64,000 nucleotides of DNA, taken from contig JAENZL010000002.1 in assembly GCA_016841265.1 (NCBI GenBank), forward strand, positions 133,009-197,008, in the 5' to 3' direction. Below, piece by piece: positions 55,370 through 63,736 of this stretch. Source of the DNA: Methanobacteriota archaeon (GTDB taxonomy: Archaea > Halobacteriota > Methanosarcinia > Methanosarcinales > Methanosarcinaceae). How positions within the stretch are numbered: the stretch's first letter is position 1; every line of letters begins with the position of its first letter. The notes beneath the pieces were generated by a model. That model did not search any database. It was not told the origin of the DNA and saw only the letters and a list, made by a program, of their open reading frames with translations. The translations under genes and the position numbers were made by a program.

Positions 55370-56785
55370 TTGAAAGAAGAATGCGGGGTTGCAGGTATTA
55401 TTCTCCCCGAGAGCAAGCCTCAATCCAGTACCGTCGCATTCAAGCTTTACTATGCTCTCTATGCTCTCCAACACAGGGGGCAGGAATCCACGGGTATAGT
55501 GGTGTACGACGGTGCGGTTCCCCATTCCATCAAGGGCATGGGACTTGTGCCGGATGTTTATACTAAGGAATCCCTTAAGCACCTGACCGGAAACGTAGGT
55601 ATCGGACACGTCCGGTATTCAACTACCGGTGGGTCAAAGATTGAAAACTGCCAGCCTTTTGTCCTTAATTTCAAAGGCGGGACAATCGCCATTGCCCATA
55701 ACGGGAACCTGGTCAACGCCAGGAACCTCAAGGATGAGCTTGAATGTGAGGGCAGGATTTTTGTCAGTGATTCCGATACCGAGCTCATCGGGCATCTCCT
55801 CGTGAAGGAGCTAATAAAGCACGGACCCGTAGAATCGATTCAGAATGTAATGCGCAGGCTTGTGGGCTCTTATTCCCTGGCGATCCAGCTTGACGGCGTC
55901 CTGTACGCAGTCAGGGATCCCTTCGGCTTCAAACCCCTTTGTTTCGGGGAAGTTGACGGTGGGTATGCGATTGCTTCGGAAAGCGTAGCTCTGGACACCC
56001 TTAATGGCACCCTTACCCGGGATGTCAGGCCAGGGGAAATTGTCGTCTTTACGGAAGACGGCTTCGAAAGCCACCAGGTTTCAAATGAACCTCATCCTGC
56101 ACACTGCGTTTTCGAGTTTATTTACTTTGCAAGGCCTGACTCTATTATCGACGGAAAGCTTGTTTACAAGATCCGGGAAAACATCGGAAGGGAACTCGCA
56201 AGAGAGCATCCGGTTGATGCGGATATCATTTCTCCCGTTCCTGACTCAGGGATTACGTCCGCAATCGGCTATTCCCGGGAATCCGGCATCGAATACCTGG
56301 AAGGCTTGATGAAGAACCGCTACATAGGCCGTACCTTCATCCTGCCGGGCCAGGAAATGCGTGAAACCGCAGTCAGGCTTAAGATGAACGCTATCCAGGA
56401 CAACGTCAAAGGCAAAAAAGTGGTCCTGGTGGACGACAGCATTGTCCGGGGCACGACCTCGCGGCGCATCATCGATATGGTCCGGAAAGTCGGGGCATCC
56501 GAAGTGCACGCGCGGATAGGAAGCCCTGCGATTATAGCCCCCTGCTACCTCGGAATTGACATGGCGACCCGGCAAGAGCTGATCGCCTCGTACAAGACCG
56601 TAAAAGAGGTTGAGGGCCTGATCAACTCGGACTCTTTGGGATACCTGAGCATCGATGGGCTTATGCGGGCTCTGGGCTGCAATAGAAATGACATGTGTGT
56701 TGGCTGTCTCACCGGCGAATATCCCGTGGAAATCCCCGGGGAACAGTGCAGGAAGAAACAGCTACATCTAGACGATTTTGAATAA
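55370..56785 (+). CDS. purF: Amidophosphoribosyltransferase
   Basis: First committed step of purine synthesis: PRPP plus glutamine gives phosphoribosylamine. Seen: the Ntn nucleophile Cys after a four-residue pro-peptide (MKEE then CGVAGI), HRGQESTGI, GHVRYSTTG, and the PRPP-binding VVLVDDSIVRGTT in the C-terminal domain. Length 471 is standard. The start is TTG at 55370, 49 bp after L37e, after GGAGGTTC. A strong terminator hairpin follows the stop. It completes the LSm-L37e-purF group. Confidence 0.96.
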   Translation: MKEECGVAGIILPESKPQSSTVAFKLYYALYALQHRGQESTGIVVYDGAVPHSIKGMGLVPDVYTKESLKHLTGNVGIGHVRYSTTGGSKIENCQPFVLNFKGGTIAIAHNGNLVNARNLKDELECEGRIFVSDSDTELIGHLLVKELIKHGPVESIQNVMRRLVGSYSLAIQLDGVLYAVRDPFGFKPLCFGEVDGGYAIASESVALDTLNGTLTRDVRPGEIVVFTEDGFESHQVSNEPHPAHCVFEFIYFARPDSIIDGKLVYKIRENIGRELAREHPVDADIISPVPDSGITSAIGYSRESGIEYLEGLMKNRYIGRTFILPGQEMRETAVRLKMNAIQDNVKGKKVVLVDDSIVRGTTSRRIIDMVRKVGASEVHARIGSPAIIAPCYLGIDMATRQELIASYKTVKEVEGLINSDSLGYLSIDGLMRALGCNRNDMCVGCLTGEYPVEIPGEQCRKKQLHLDDFE

Positions 56786-56788
56786 GCA

Positions 56789-56838
56789 GGAAAGTTCTTT
56801 CCAGACGTGATTGTAACAATCCGTCAGGAACTTTCTTT
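56789..56838 (+). terminator. Long nested hairpin terminator after purF
   Basis: Outer stem GAAAGTTC with GAACTTTC (56790-56835), inner stem GACG-GATTG with CAATC-CGTC (56804-56825, one bulged T), followed by a T4 run. It is among the best intrinsic-type terminators in the window. Confidence 0.65.
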
Positions 56839-56930
56839 TCTTAAATTCTTCTGGTTTTTTTCAGTTTTTGTTTTCAGTTTTTGTTTTCTCTTTTAGTTTT
56901 CTCGCTCATCTGCTGTTTGGTGGTTTCCGC

Positions 56931-57329
56931 TTATCTGGTGCTTAGCAGCGTCACGTTTACTGTCCTGTTCCTCGGCCCGTCCATTTCGGCAAAAAAGATG
57001 CTCTGCCAGGTCCCGAGTTCCAGTTTCCCTTCCGTGATGGGCAGGGCTTTGCTTGCTCCTAGCAGCACGGCTTTCAGGTGGGCATCCCCGTTGTTGTCGA
57101 TCCTGTCATGCCGATACCCTGCCCCCTCGGGCACGAGCCTGTTCAGGAGTTCAAGGATGTCTTCCCTGAGCCCACTTTCGTTCTCGTTGATTATAATCCC
57201 GGCTGTGGTGTGCCGGGTGCTCAGGATACACGCGCCCTGTTCGGTGCCGCTTTTCCTGACTCCTTCCCTGACTTCGGCAGTGATGTCTATTAATTCGATG
57301 CGGTTCTCTGTCTTTACATTGAGCTTCAA
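56931..57329 (-). CDS. YjbQ family protein (UPF0047, secondary thiamine-phosphate synthase)
   Basis: A 132-residue protein of the YjbQ/UPF0047 family, reported to have weak thiamine-phosphate synthase activity and of uncertain true role. Seen: ILSTRHTTAGIIINENE, HDRIDNNGDAHLKAVLLG, and GTWQSIFFAEMDGPRNR, all conserved. The start is TTG at 57329 after GGGGA. It converges with purF. ThiDN is about 3 kb away on the same strand, so a thiamine link is possible but not shown. Confidence 0.88.
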   Translation of the reverse strand: MKLNVKTENRIELIDITAEVREGVRKSGTEQGACILSTRHTTAGIIINENESGLREDILELLNRLVPEGAGYRHDRIDNNGDAHLKAVLLGASKALPITEGKLELGTWQSIFFAEMDGPRNRTVNVTLLSTR

Positions 57330-57907
57330 ATTCTTGTCCCCTATTAGTTGGCTCTTTTTATTCCATGTATAAATATTCGGACGCCAGGCATAGCTGATAT
57401 ACTTGTGTACCTGGTGAACTTGTATAGCTGATGGATTTGATCATCAAGGAAAAAAGGGCAAGTTTGGATTTATGGCTTTTTGATCGGGGGAATTCGTCTT
57501 AATCAAAGGATTTTTTTCAGGCGGGGTTCAGGAAGATCTCAGGAGAGGGACTTTCAAGAAAAAAGTAGGTGCAGATAATGGAATCCCTTGGAAAGGATCG
57601 GACCCCTAAATAATCCGATTCTTTCCTGTTTTTCTGTTCTTTTTTGGTTGAACGGCGGTGTAGTTTTTAAAGTTGCTCTGATTGAACTACGTTTTTTTAG
57701 TGAACCGTTTTTTAGCTATCGTTTTTTAGTAAACGTTTTTTAGTGAACCGTTTATTTTTGGAGTGGACGTGGGAAGTTGATTGTTTTTGAGTTAAACAGA
57801 GTTATGGCAGCTTTGATTTTTATGGAGGAAATCCCGTTTTTCGTGCAGAAAATTCGTTAGGAGTTGCGGAGGAGTTTGCTCCCCGAGGTCCCTGAATTTC
57901 CGTCTGT
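57330..57907. other. 578-bp gap
   Basis: No credible gene. At about 57680-57755 there are repeats of GTTTTTTAGTGAACCGTTT. Upstream of yjbQ (minus strand), TATAAATATTCG around 57366-57377 (minus strand reads a TATTTATACATGG) is a plausible TATA region. The rest is AT-rich filler. Confidence 0.55.
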
Positions 57908-58048
57908 TCATGCTGTGCATTTTGAGAGGGAAATGATCCCGAAGCGTTCCAGAATTTTGATTTTTGCGGGAGAGAGGAACTTACGGTCTTTTAGCAGGAT
58001 CCCATGTAAGACGGGTTTCAGGGTATTTTCCTTAACTTCTTCTTTCAT
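57908..58048 (-). CDS. Putative small protein of 46 residues
   Basis: ATG at 58048 opens 46 codons: MKEEVKENTLKPVLHGILLK then a basic segment with LSPAKIKILERFGIISLS, ending at a TGA at 57908. AAAGGTGAGT lies seven bases before the ATG; this matches the Shine-Dalgarno of argC in this window, a strong argument for translation. No family recognised; two basic clusters (KDRK and KIKILER) suggest a nucleic-acid or protein partner. A three-copy CTGGACTTTATG repeat lies just upstream (58082-58117). Confidence 0.45.
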   Translation of the reverse strand: MKEEVKENTLKPVLHGILLKDRKFLSPAKIKILERFGIISLSKCTA

Positions 58049-58375
58049 TTTTGACTCACCTTTGTATGTTGAATTTGTGTTCTGGACTTTATGCTGGACT
58101 TTATGCTGGACTTTATGTGGAAGTTGACTTTTCATTCGACCTATACTCGGTAACATATTACCTACTTACTAATAATTAAATATTTCGCTCGGCAACGCTC
58201 TGCCTGTAAAATAGTTTAAAAACAGTTATTTACCGGGTATCGAGGGTGTTTTTTGGGCGCAGTGTATATTTTTTAGGTCTCAGGTCAACTTGCCAGGCAG
58301 ACGAGTATTATCGATATCATAAGCTCCATTGTCCACAGTACAAGTCTCCATTAGATCCAATCTCAAAAGGTTAGC
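58049..58375. other. Gap between the small ORF and the small membrane protein gene
   Basis: Contains the three-copy CTGGACTTTATG repeat (58082-58117), then AT-rich DNA with TATATTTTTTAGG at about 58264. No gene seen. Confidence 0.5.
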
Positions 58376-58377
58376 AG

Positions 58378-58701
58378 TCAAGTTAGATATTCCTTATAAA
58401 AAATCGCCGCAAAAAAGGTAATAACCAGACATGTAAAAGTAAAGGCAAGCACAAGAATTGTTCTTCTCTCTTCTTTCTTAGACAATTGTGTTGGCATTCC
58501 ATTTACATATAAAAGATACATCAATGGTAATAGGGGTGGAAATATCCAGAAGAAATATTTGACATCATCGTATGAAACCACATCCGCTGCTGTCATTGCA
58601 ATTAATGTGATTAACAACCATCCTATAGCAAGATCGATCCAGATGATTGCCTTTTTATTTAATGACGGAAAAAAAGAAAGAATGTCTAAATTTTTACTCA
58701 C
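58378..58701 (-). CDS. Small membrane protein, unknown function
   Basis: About 107 residues. Seen: three hydrophobic helices at roughly 17-36, 46-64 and 82-103 (WIDLAIGWLLITLIAMTAADV; FFWIFPPLLPLMYLLYV; VLAFTFTCLVITFFAAIFY, in part), with a KKEERR cytosolic loop between the last two. The longest frame begins with a GTG at 58710, but GGTGA is best spaced for the GTG at 58701. Nothing recognisable. It lies downstream of MATE exporter 1 on the same strand. Confidence 0.65.
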   Translation of the reverse strand: MSKNLDILSFFPSLNKKAIIWIDLAIGWLLITLIAMTAADVVSYDDVKYFFWIFPPLLPLMYLLYVNGMPTQLSKKEERRTILVLAFTFTCLVITFFAAIFYKEYLT

Positions 58702-58874
58702 ATATTTCACCTTCTTTGACTTCTTCTCTTACGTATGGATACAACTACAATTTAACCATATCGATCAATTAGTTCTCCCGTGTTTCTTTTGAGGTACACC
58801 CTGATTTTCCGGGTTCAATGTGTATTTTTTAGGTAAAATCGTTTTACGGGCAAAGTGGCTAATTAAAGCTGTTT

Positions 58875-60311
58875 TCAGGCTCCGTGTTCAACCGCAATCC
58901 TGATCGGTCCTGAATTTATTGTTGTGTTCAGGAACGTTCTTGCCCATACAAAGGTGATCATTGCCCCAATTCCGTTTCCTACAATAAGTCCCCACCAGAT
59001 TCCGTTTTCTCCCATATTGAAAGTGAAGGCGAAGAGGGCGGCGAAGAGGGGGGTCATGATAATTGTCCTCAAAATGGTGGCAATGAGGGCATTGATGCCT
59101 TTTCCGGCTCCCTGGAAAAAGGAAGAGGAAAGCATCCCGAATGCGACCGTTGGATAAAATATGCAGAGGATCCGCAGAAATATTTCCAGGTCTTCTGCAA
59201 TATGGGCTGCGGTATCGGCCTGGGTAAAGACGGCAGCTATCTGGGGGGCAAAGGCAAAGGTAAGGATGCCAAGCCCCGTCTCGATGAGCAGCCCCAGTTT
59301 TATAGAGTAAGAAAGGGCAGTTTCCGCTTTTTCAAAGACCCTGGCTCCGAAAGAGGCTCCGGTTATGGAGACCACGGCTGTCGCAATCCCCATCAGGGGG
59401 GATATCGCAATAGTGGCAACCCTCCAGCCCGTGGAGTAAACAGCTACCCCGTCGGTATCGCTGACTGCGATGATAAGGAGGTTCATTATGATCATTGTAA
59501 GGGACATCGTAAGCTGCTGTACCGAAGCCGGTACCCCTACCCTGAATATGTCTTTTACGATGCCTTTTTTGAAGCTGAAGTCCCGGAAGTCAAAAGAAAC
59601 GTAGGTGTCCTTCCTGAAAAAGAGCCAGTTGAACATAAGAAGCGAGGAAACCGCAAGGGAAAGCACCGTAGCCCAGGCTGCTCCCGCAATCCCGAGTCCC
59701 AGGGTATAGATGAAGATGGGGTCCAGGATGATGTTTAGCCCTGCTCCGAGCACCATAGCTTTCATCGCCCGTTTTGAGTCCCCTTCAGCCCTTATGATGG
59801 AATTGGCCACGTTCGTGAAAAAGACCACGATGCTCCCGAGGAAAATAACCCTGGCATAGGCAACTGCAAGGCCCGTGGTCTTCCCGGCCCCTGCCAGGGT
59901 GAAGATCTCAGGGGCGAATATATAGAACGGTATGGAAAATGCCAGCACCAGGATGAGCATCATTATCATCGTGTGCACGGCAACGTTATCTGCTCCTTCC
60001 TTGTCCCGGGCCCCGATCCTGCGGGAAATTGCGGCTCCGCCCCCGATCCCGAGCCCGTTGGAAAGGGCCATGCTGATAAAAAAGAAGGGAAATACAAAAC
60101 CCATGGCTGCCAGGGCATCGGCTCCCAGTCCAGCGACCCAGTAGGTGTCGACCAGCTGGTAAACGGTTTGTACGGACATGGCAACCATCATGGGGATGGC
60201 CAGTTTGATGATGGCTTTTTTAGGGTCGCCAAGGAGGATGTCGACACCTTTATTTTTAGGTCCTGTTCCGGAGCCGCCGAGATTTGCATTCTCTGGTGGG
60301 TTAGCGTTCAT
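58875..60311 (-). CDS. MATE family efflux transporter (copy 1)
   Basis: Twelve-helix multidrug and toxin extrusion transporter, 478 residues, driven by Na+ or H+ antiport. Seen: GDPKKAIIKLAIPMMVAMSVQTVYQLVD, the first-helix start (given in part), GGGAAISRRIGARDK, and a later SFGARVFEKAETA, as in the NorM/DinF branch. Substrate unknown. It is 176 bp after the TrmB-like gene in the same direction. Very similar to copy 2 at 61955 along the whole length, so the two arose by duplication. Confidence 0.92.
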   Translation of the reverse strand: MNANPPENANLGGSGTGPKNKGVDILLGDPKKAIIKLAIPMMVAMSVQTVYQLVDTYWVAGLGADALAAMGFVFPFFFISMALSNGLGIGGGAAISRRIGARDKEGADNVAVHTMIMMLILVLAFSIPFYIFAPEIFTLAGAGKTTGLAVAYARVIFLGSIVVFFTNVANSIIRAEGDSKRAMKAMVLGAGLNIILDPIFIYTLGLGIAGAAWATVLSLAVSSLLMFNWLFFRKDTYVSFDFRDFSFKKGIVKDIFRVGVPASVQQLTMSLTMIIMNLLIIAVSDTDGVAVYSTGWRVATIAISPLMGIATAVVSITGASFGARVFEKAETALSYSIKLGLLIETGLGILTFAFAPQIAAVFTQADTAAHIAEDLEIFLRILCIFYPTVAFGMLSSSFFQGAGKGINALIATILRTIIMTPLFAALFAFTFNMGENGIWWGLIVGNGIGAMITFVWARTFLNTTINSGPIRIAVEHGA

Positions 60312-60487
60312 TTTTTTATTCCTGTGATCATCAAGTTTTCTTCCGTCCTGAGGTTTTCTTCCGGCCTGTTTTTTTCCTTTTGGCCCACGTTTTTCTTCCC
60401 CGCTTTTTTCCCCTAATTTCTTTTCCCCTAACTTCTTTTTTCCAGGCTACCTTTTAAAACCCGTGTTCTCGGATAAGGAGCTGGCTA

Positions 60488-60868
60488 TTAGGTCCTGGCT
60501 ATTAAGTTCTGGTTACTCGAACCCGCCGGAGGCTGAAGTCCGCAGCACTGTTTTTCGATTTCCAATCCGATGGAATTGAGTTCTTTTTGGGTTTCGTTAA
60601 GGGAAATCAGGAATTCTTTTTTGAGTTTCCTTGTCAGCTGTTCCGGGTCAAGTCCCTTGAAATATGTGGGATTTCCTTCCTTTACTTCAACATATCCTTT
60701 CCTGACCATTCTCTCCAGTACACCGTAGATCTTGGGCCTTGGGACGTGGGTATTCTCGTGAATTTCCCGGGCTGTAGCTTCATTTAAGCTGAGAAGCCCA
60801 ACGTAGGTCTTGGCCTCGTTTTCCGTAAACCCCAATTTCTGAAGGTTGTCTATGAGTTTCGAACTCAT
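60488..60868 (-). CDS. TrmB-like transcriptional regulator, DNA-binding domain only
   Basis: A 126-residue regulator with a TrmB-type winged helix: LGFTENEAKTYVGLLSLNEATAREI then PRPKIYGVLERMVRKGYVEVKEG and a following coiled helix. TrmB proteins usually carry a sugar-binding sensor domain; it is absent here. Short TrmB homologues of this form exist in Methanosarcina (for example MreA, a regulator of methanogenic genes, by literature memory). The C-terminus has a Cys-Cys pair (KQCCGL), which could be redox- or metal-sensitive. It is 66 bp downstream of the MarR gene. Confidence 0.85.
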   Translation of the reverse strand: MSSKLIDNLQKLGFTENEAKTYVGLLSLNEATAREIHENTHVPRPKIYGVLERMVRKGYVEVKEGNPTYFKGLDPEQLTRKLKKEFLISLNETQKELNSIGLEIEKQCCGLQPPAGSSNQNLIART

Positions 60869-60934
60869 CGTAAGCCTCCGGAATTATTTTGTTTATTATT
60901 TTCCAGTTACCAGCTTTTTTTTCGTTTTTTCTGT

Positions 60935-61393
60935 TCAGGATTTTTCTTCCAGCTTCTTTAAAACTTTCGTCATCGTTTCCAGGCTCTCCTGGTAACTGAT
61001 GATGTCCTCTTCATCCAGCTTTTCAAGGACTTCGGAGGCTGCGGACTCGATCTCTGCGGTGAGCTCGTTTCTGCATTCATTTCCTTTTTCGGTAAGGGAT
61101 ACCAGGGTTTTCCTGCGGTCTCCGGGGTCTCCTCTCCTGCAGACCAGTTCCTCTTTTTCCAGGGCATCGATCATACTTGTCAGGCTCCCCTTCTGGAGGT
61201 CCAGGCATTTTCCCAGGGCAGAGGGAATGATTTCTTCTTTTCCTCCGATGATCATAATCGCTCTTTTCTGGTTCTTGTTCAAATTATGGGGGCCGCCACT
61301 GGCCTCGTGAAAAATGTTTGCAAAATTCTTATGGAAAAGGTGAAGCAGCTCAAACTGGAGTGTTACTGCCTCTTTTATTCTTTCCTGTTTCAT
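60935..61393 (-). CDS. MarR family transcriptional regulator
   Basis: A 152-residue winged-helix regulator. Seen: dimerisation helix at the N-terminus, helix-turn-helix SALGKCLDLQKGSLTSMIDALEKEELV (in part), and the wing motif GDPGDRRKTLVSLTEKG. MarR proteins usually repress neighbouring efflux genes and are released by a ligand. It lies upstream of the TrmB-like gene and MATE copy 1 and downstream of MATE copy 2, all on the minus strand. Its promoter region contains GAATTC motifs (see the regulatory entry). Confidence 0.92.
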   Translation of the reverse strand: MKQERIKEAVTLQFELLHLFHKNFANIFHEASGGPHNLNKNQKRAIMIIGGKEEIIPSALGKCLDLQKGSLTSMIDALEKEELVCRRGDPGDRRKTLVSLTEKGNECRNELTAEIESAASEVLEKLDEEDIISYQESLETMTKVLKKLEEKS

Positions 61394-61954
61394 GTGTCCT
61401 CACACCCCGGTGCTCCATTATTGCGGATCCGGACGATAAGATCAATGGTCTGTTTTATGGTCTGTTCACAAAGGGTTATGAATTCATTTTTTTGAATTCA
61501 CCTTGTTTTTGTTCTTGTTGTTTGGATTCTTATCGTCCTAATCCACATTGTCGCAGATCTTATCGTTTGTTTACTTACTGTTCGATTTCAAACCAAAAAT
61601 GTACGAATTCTATTTATACCTTATGATTTTGGACGGAATTTGAAATGTGATTCTTTAAAAAATCATTGTTATACAACCGTTTTTCCGGTTTTTTCCTCCC
61701 TGTTTATTCCCTGTTTATTCCCTGTTTATTCCCTGTTTATTCCCTGTTTATTCCCTGTTTATTCCTCGAAATATACCTTCACCTGGAAAAATATGCCCAC
61801 GTTTCCGGCAGAAAAAATGGTTGGAAAAAGAGTGGTCGAAATAAATGGTTGGAAAAAAATAGTGTTTGAAAGAAGCTGGATAGAAAAGAGGTGAATTGAA
61901 AAATAATGATAAAAATGATAGAGAAGAGCCTTTTTTCAGGCTCTAGCTTTTTTC
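61394..61954. promoter_or_regulatory. Promoter region of the marR operon, with operator-like palindromes and an 11-bp repeat
   Basis: On the minus strand GGTATAAATA (61611-61620) is a good TATA box; its plus-strand complement abuts a GAATTC at 61605-61610. Two further GAATTC sites, 61480-61485 and 61494-61499, lie 90-110 bases upstream of the marR start and each sits in a short palindrome (ATGAATTCAT and TGAATTCA). These are operator candidates. At 61698-61763 an 11-bp unit CCCTGTTTATT occurs six times. The stop of MATE copy 2 is at 61955. Confidence 0.6.
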
Positions 61955-63415
61955 TCAGGCTGTGCTCTCCGCCGCCACCATTGTCCGGTTTTCGGTTTTC
62001 AAAAGCCCGCTCAGGTAATATCTTGCCCATACATAGGCAACCATTGCGCCAAGCCCGTTTCCTATTACCAGTCCCCACCAGACACCGGTCTGTCCCATGT
62101 CAAGTTCAAAGGCAAAAAGCAGAGCAAAAAGCGGGGTAAATACAAGGGTCCTGAGGATGGTTGCTGCAAGGGCGTTCATGCCTTTGCCTGCGCCCTGGAA
62201 AAGGGAGGACGAAAGCATTCCCAGGGATACGGTGGGGTAAAAGATACAGATGATCTTGAGGAAGGCGGTCAGGTCGGGAGCGATATGGGCTGCGGCTTCA
62301 GCCCGGGTAAAGGCTGCCGCGATCCAGGGGGCGAGCAAAAAAGTCCCGACTGCGATTCCAGCTTCAATCATCAGCCCGAGTTTTATTGCATAGGAATGGG
62401 TGGTCCTGGCTTTTTCGAAGTCTCCCGCCCCGAAGGCAGCCCCGGATACCGAGACCACAGCCATTGAAATGCCTATCAGGGGCGCGATTGCAATGGTTAC
62501 GACCCGCCAGCCCGTGGAATAGACCGCAACCCCGTCGGTGCTGCTGACTGAGACGATTATGAGGTTCATGATAAGCGCCATCATAGCCATCGTGACCTGC
62601 TGCACGGAGGCAGGAACCCCTACCCTGAAGATGTCCCGGGTAATTCCCCGGTCAGGTTTGAAGCCCCCAAAGTCAAAGGAGACATAGCTGTCCTTCTTTA
62701 CAAAGAGCCAGTACAGCATCAGGACGCAGGAAAGCCCGAATGAGAGCAGGGTTGCCCAGGCTGCTCCCGCTATCCCCAGGTCAAAGGTGTAGATGAAGAT
62801 CGGGTCGAGTATGATATTCAGGACAGAACCGATCACCATAGCCTGCATGGCTCTTTTTGAGTCCCCTTCGCTCCGAATGATCGCGTTTCCAACGTTGGCA
62901 AAGAAGACAATGATACTGCCTCCGAAGATCACCTTTGAATAGGCAACCGCCAGGGGCACTGTCCTGCCTGCTCCGCTGAGTATGAAAATTTCTTCCAGGA
63001 AGGAAAGGGAAAGTACGGTAAATAGGGCTACCATTACCAGCATTATAACGATCGTGTGCACGGCAACGTTGTCAGCCCCGGCTTTGTCCCTGGCCCCTAT
63101 CCTGCGGGAAATCGCGGCTCCCCCGCCTACTCCCAGGCCGTTGGTAAGAGCCATCTGGATGAAAAAGAAAGGAAAGATGAAACCCATGGCTGCCAGGGCA
63201 TCCGCCCCGAGTCCCGAGACCCAGAAGGTGTCCACAAGGGTGTAGAGTGTCTGCACGGACATTGCCACTACCATGGGGATTGCCAGTTTCCTGATGGCTT
63301 TTTTAGGATCCCCGTGAAGGGTTTTTACACCCTCTGTCTTTTTGTCCGTCAAACCTGGGGTTTCCTCAGTTTCGGATATTTTTCCGGCTGTTTTTCCGGC
63401 TGTTTTTTCTTGCAT
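61955..63415 (-). CDS. MATE family efflux transporter (copy 2)
   Basis: Second MATE transporter, 486 residues, closely similar to copy 1 along its whole length: GDPKKAIRKLAIPMVVAMSVQTLYTLVD (in part), GGGAAISRRIGARDK, and AGAAWATLLSFGLS. The N-terminal 20 residues have a low-complexity KTAGKTAGK stretch. It is first in the minus-strand series MATE 2, marR, trmB-like, MATE 1, but the 560-bp gap after it holds the marR promoter, so it may be a separate transcript. Substrate unknown. Confidence 0.92.
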   Translation of the reverse strand: MQEKTAGKTAGKISETEETPGLTDKKTEGVKTLHGDPKKAIRKLAIPMVVAMSVQTLYTLVDTFWVSGLGADALAAMGFIFPFFFIQMALTNGLGVGGGAAISRRIGARDKAGADNVAVHTIVIMLVMVALFTVLSLSFLEEIFILSGAGRTVPLAVAYSKVIFGGSIIVFFANVGNAIIRSEGDSKRAMQAMVIGSVLNIILDPIFIYTFDLGIAGAAWATLLSFGLSCVLMLYWLFVKKDSYVSFDFGGFKPDRGITRDIFRVGVPASVQQVTMAMMALIMNLIIVSVSSTDGVAVYSTGWRVVTIAIAPLIGISMAVVSVSGAAFGAGDFEKARTTHSYAIKLGLMIEAGIAVGTFLLAPWIAAAFTRAEAAAHIAPDLTAFLKIICIFYPTVSLGMLSSSLFQGAGKGMNALAATILRTLVFTPLFALLFAFELDMGQTGVWWGLVIGNGLGAMVAYVWARYYLSGLLKTENRTMVAAESTA

Positions 63416-63736
63416 TTTTAGCGCCCTGGATTCCTGCTTGTTTTTCGATCAGGATTTCTTTTAGATCATGATTGTTTTTAAGTTTGATTTCTAACCACAC
63501 ATTGGACGCTGTATTTATATATTTTGATTTTTGGGGGTGTTGGCGGGTGGTATATTTTGGAAGTTTAGGCAGCCGGGATTTTAACTCCAAAGGCGGGAAG
63601 TCCCCTTCCCTGGAGGCCGTAGGCCGACAGGTGGGGGATGAAAGCCGTCAACTTCCCGACACTACAATTCAATAACTTACTATATATTATACAAAAATTC
63701 CTATATATACCCACACTGGCATATTTTAAATGTCCC
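63416..63736. other. Gap with structured element before second tnpB
   Basis: 63585-63700 repeats the left-end element of the first tnpB: CTCCA with TGGAG stem, GGCCGTAGGCC hairpin, GCCGTCAACTTCCC and CACTACAAT. The rest, including the MATE copy 2 promoter (minus strand), is AT-rich. TAAATATGGATTT-like TATA sites exist on the minus strand near 63500. Confidence 0.65.

Noticed and set aside
57864-58127. Plus-strand ORF of 87 codons opposite the 46-residue ORF
   Set aside because: No ribosome binding site; its end is made by the three-copy CTGGACTTTATG repeat.
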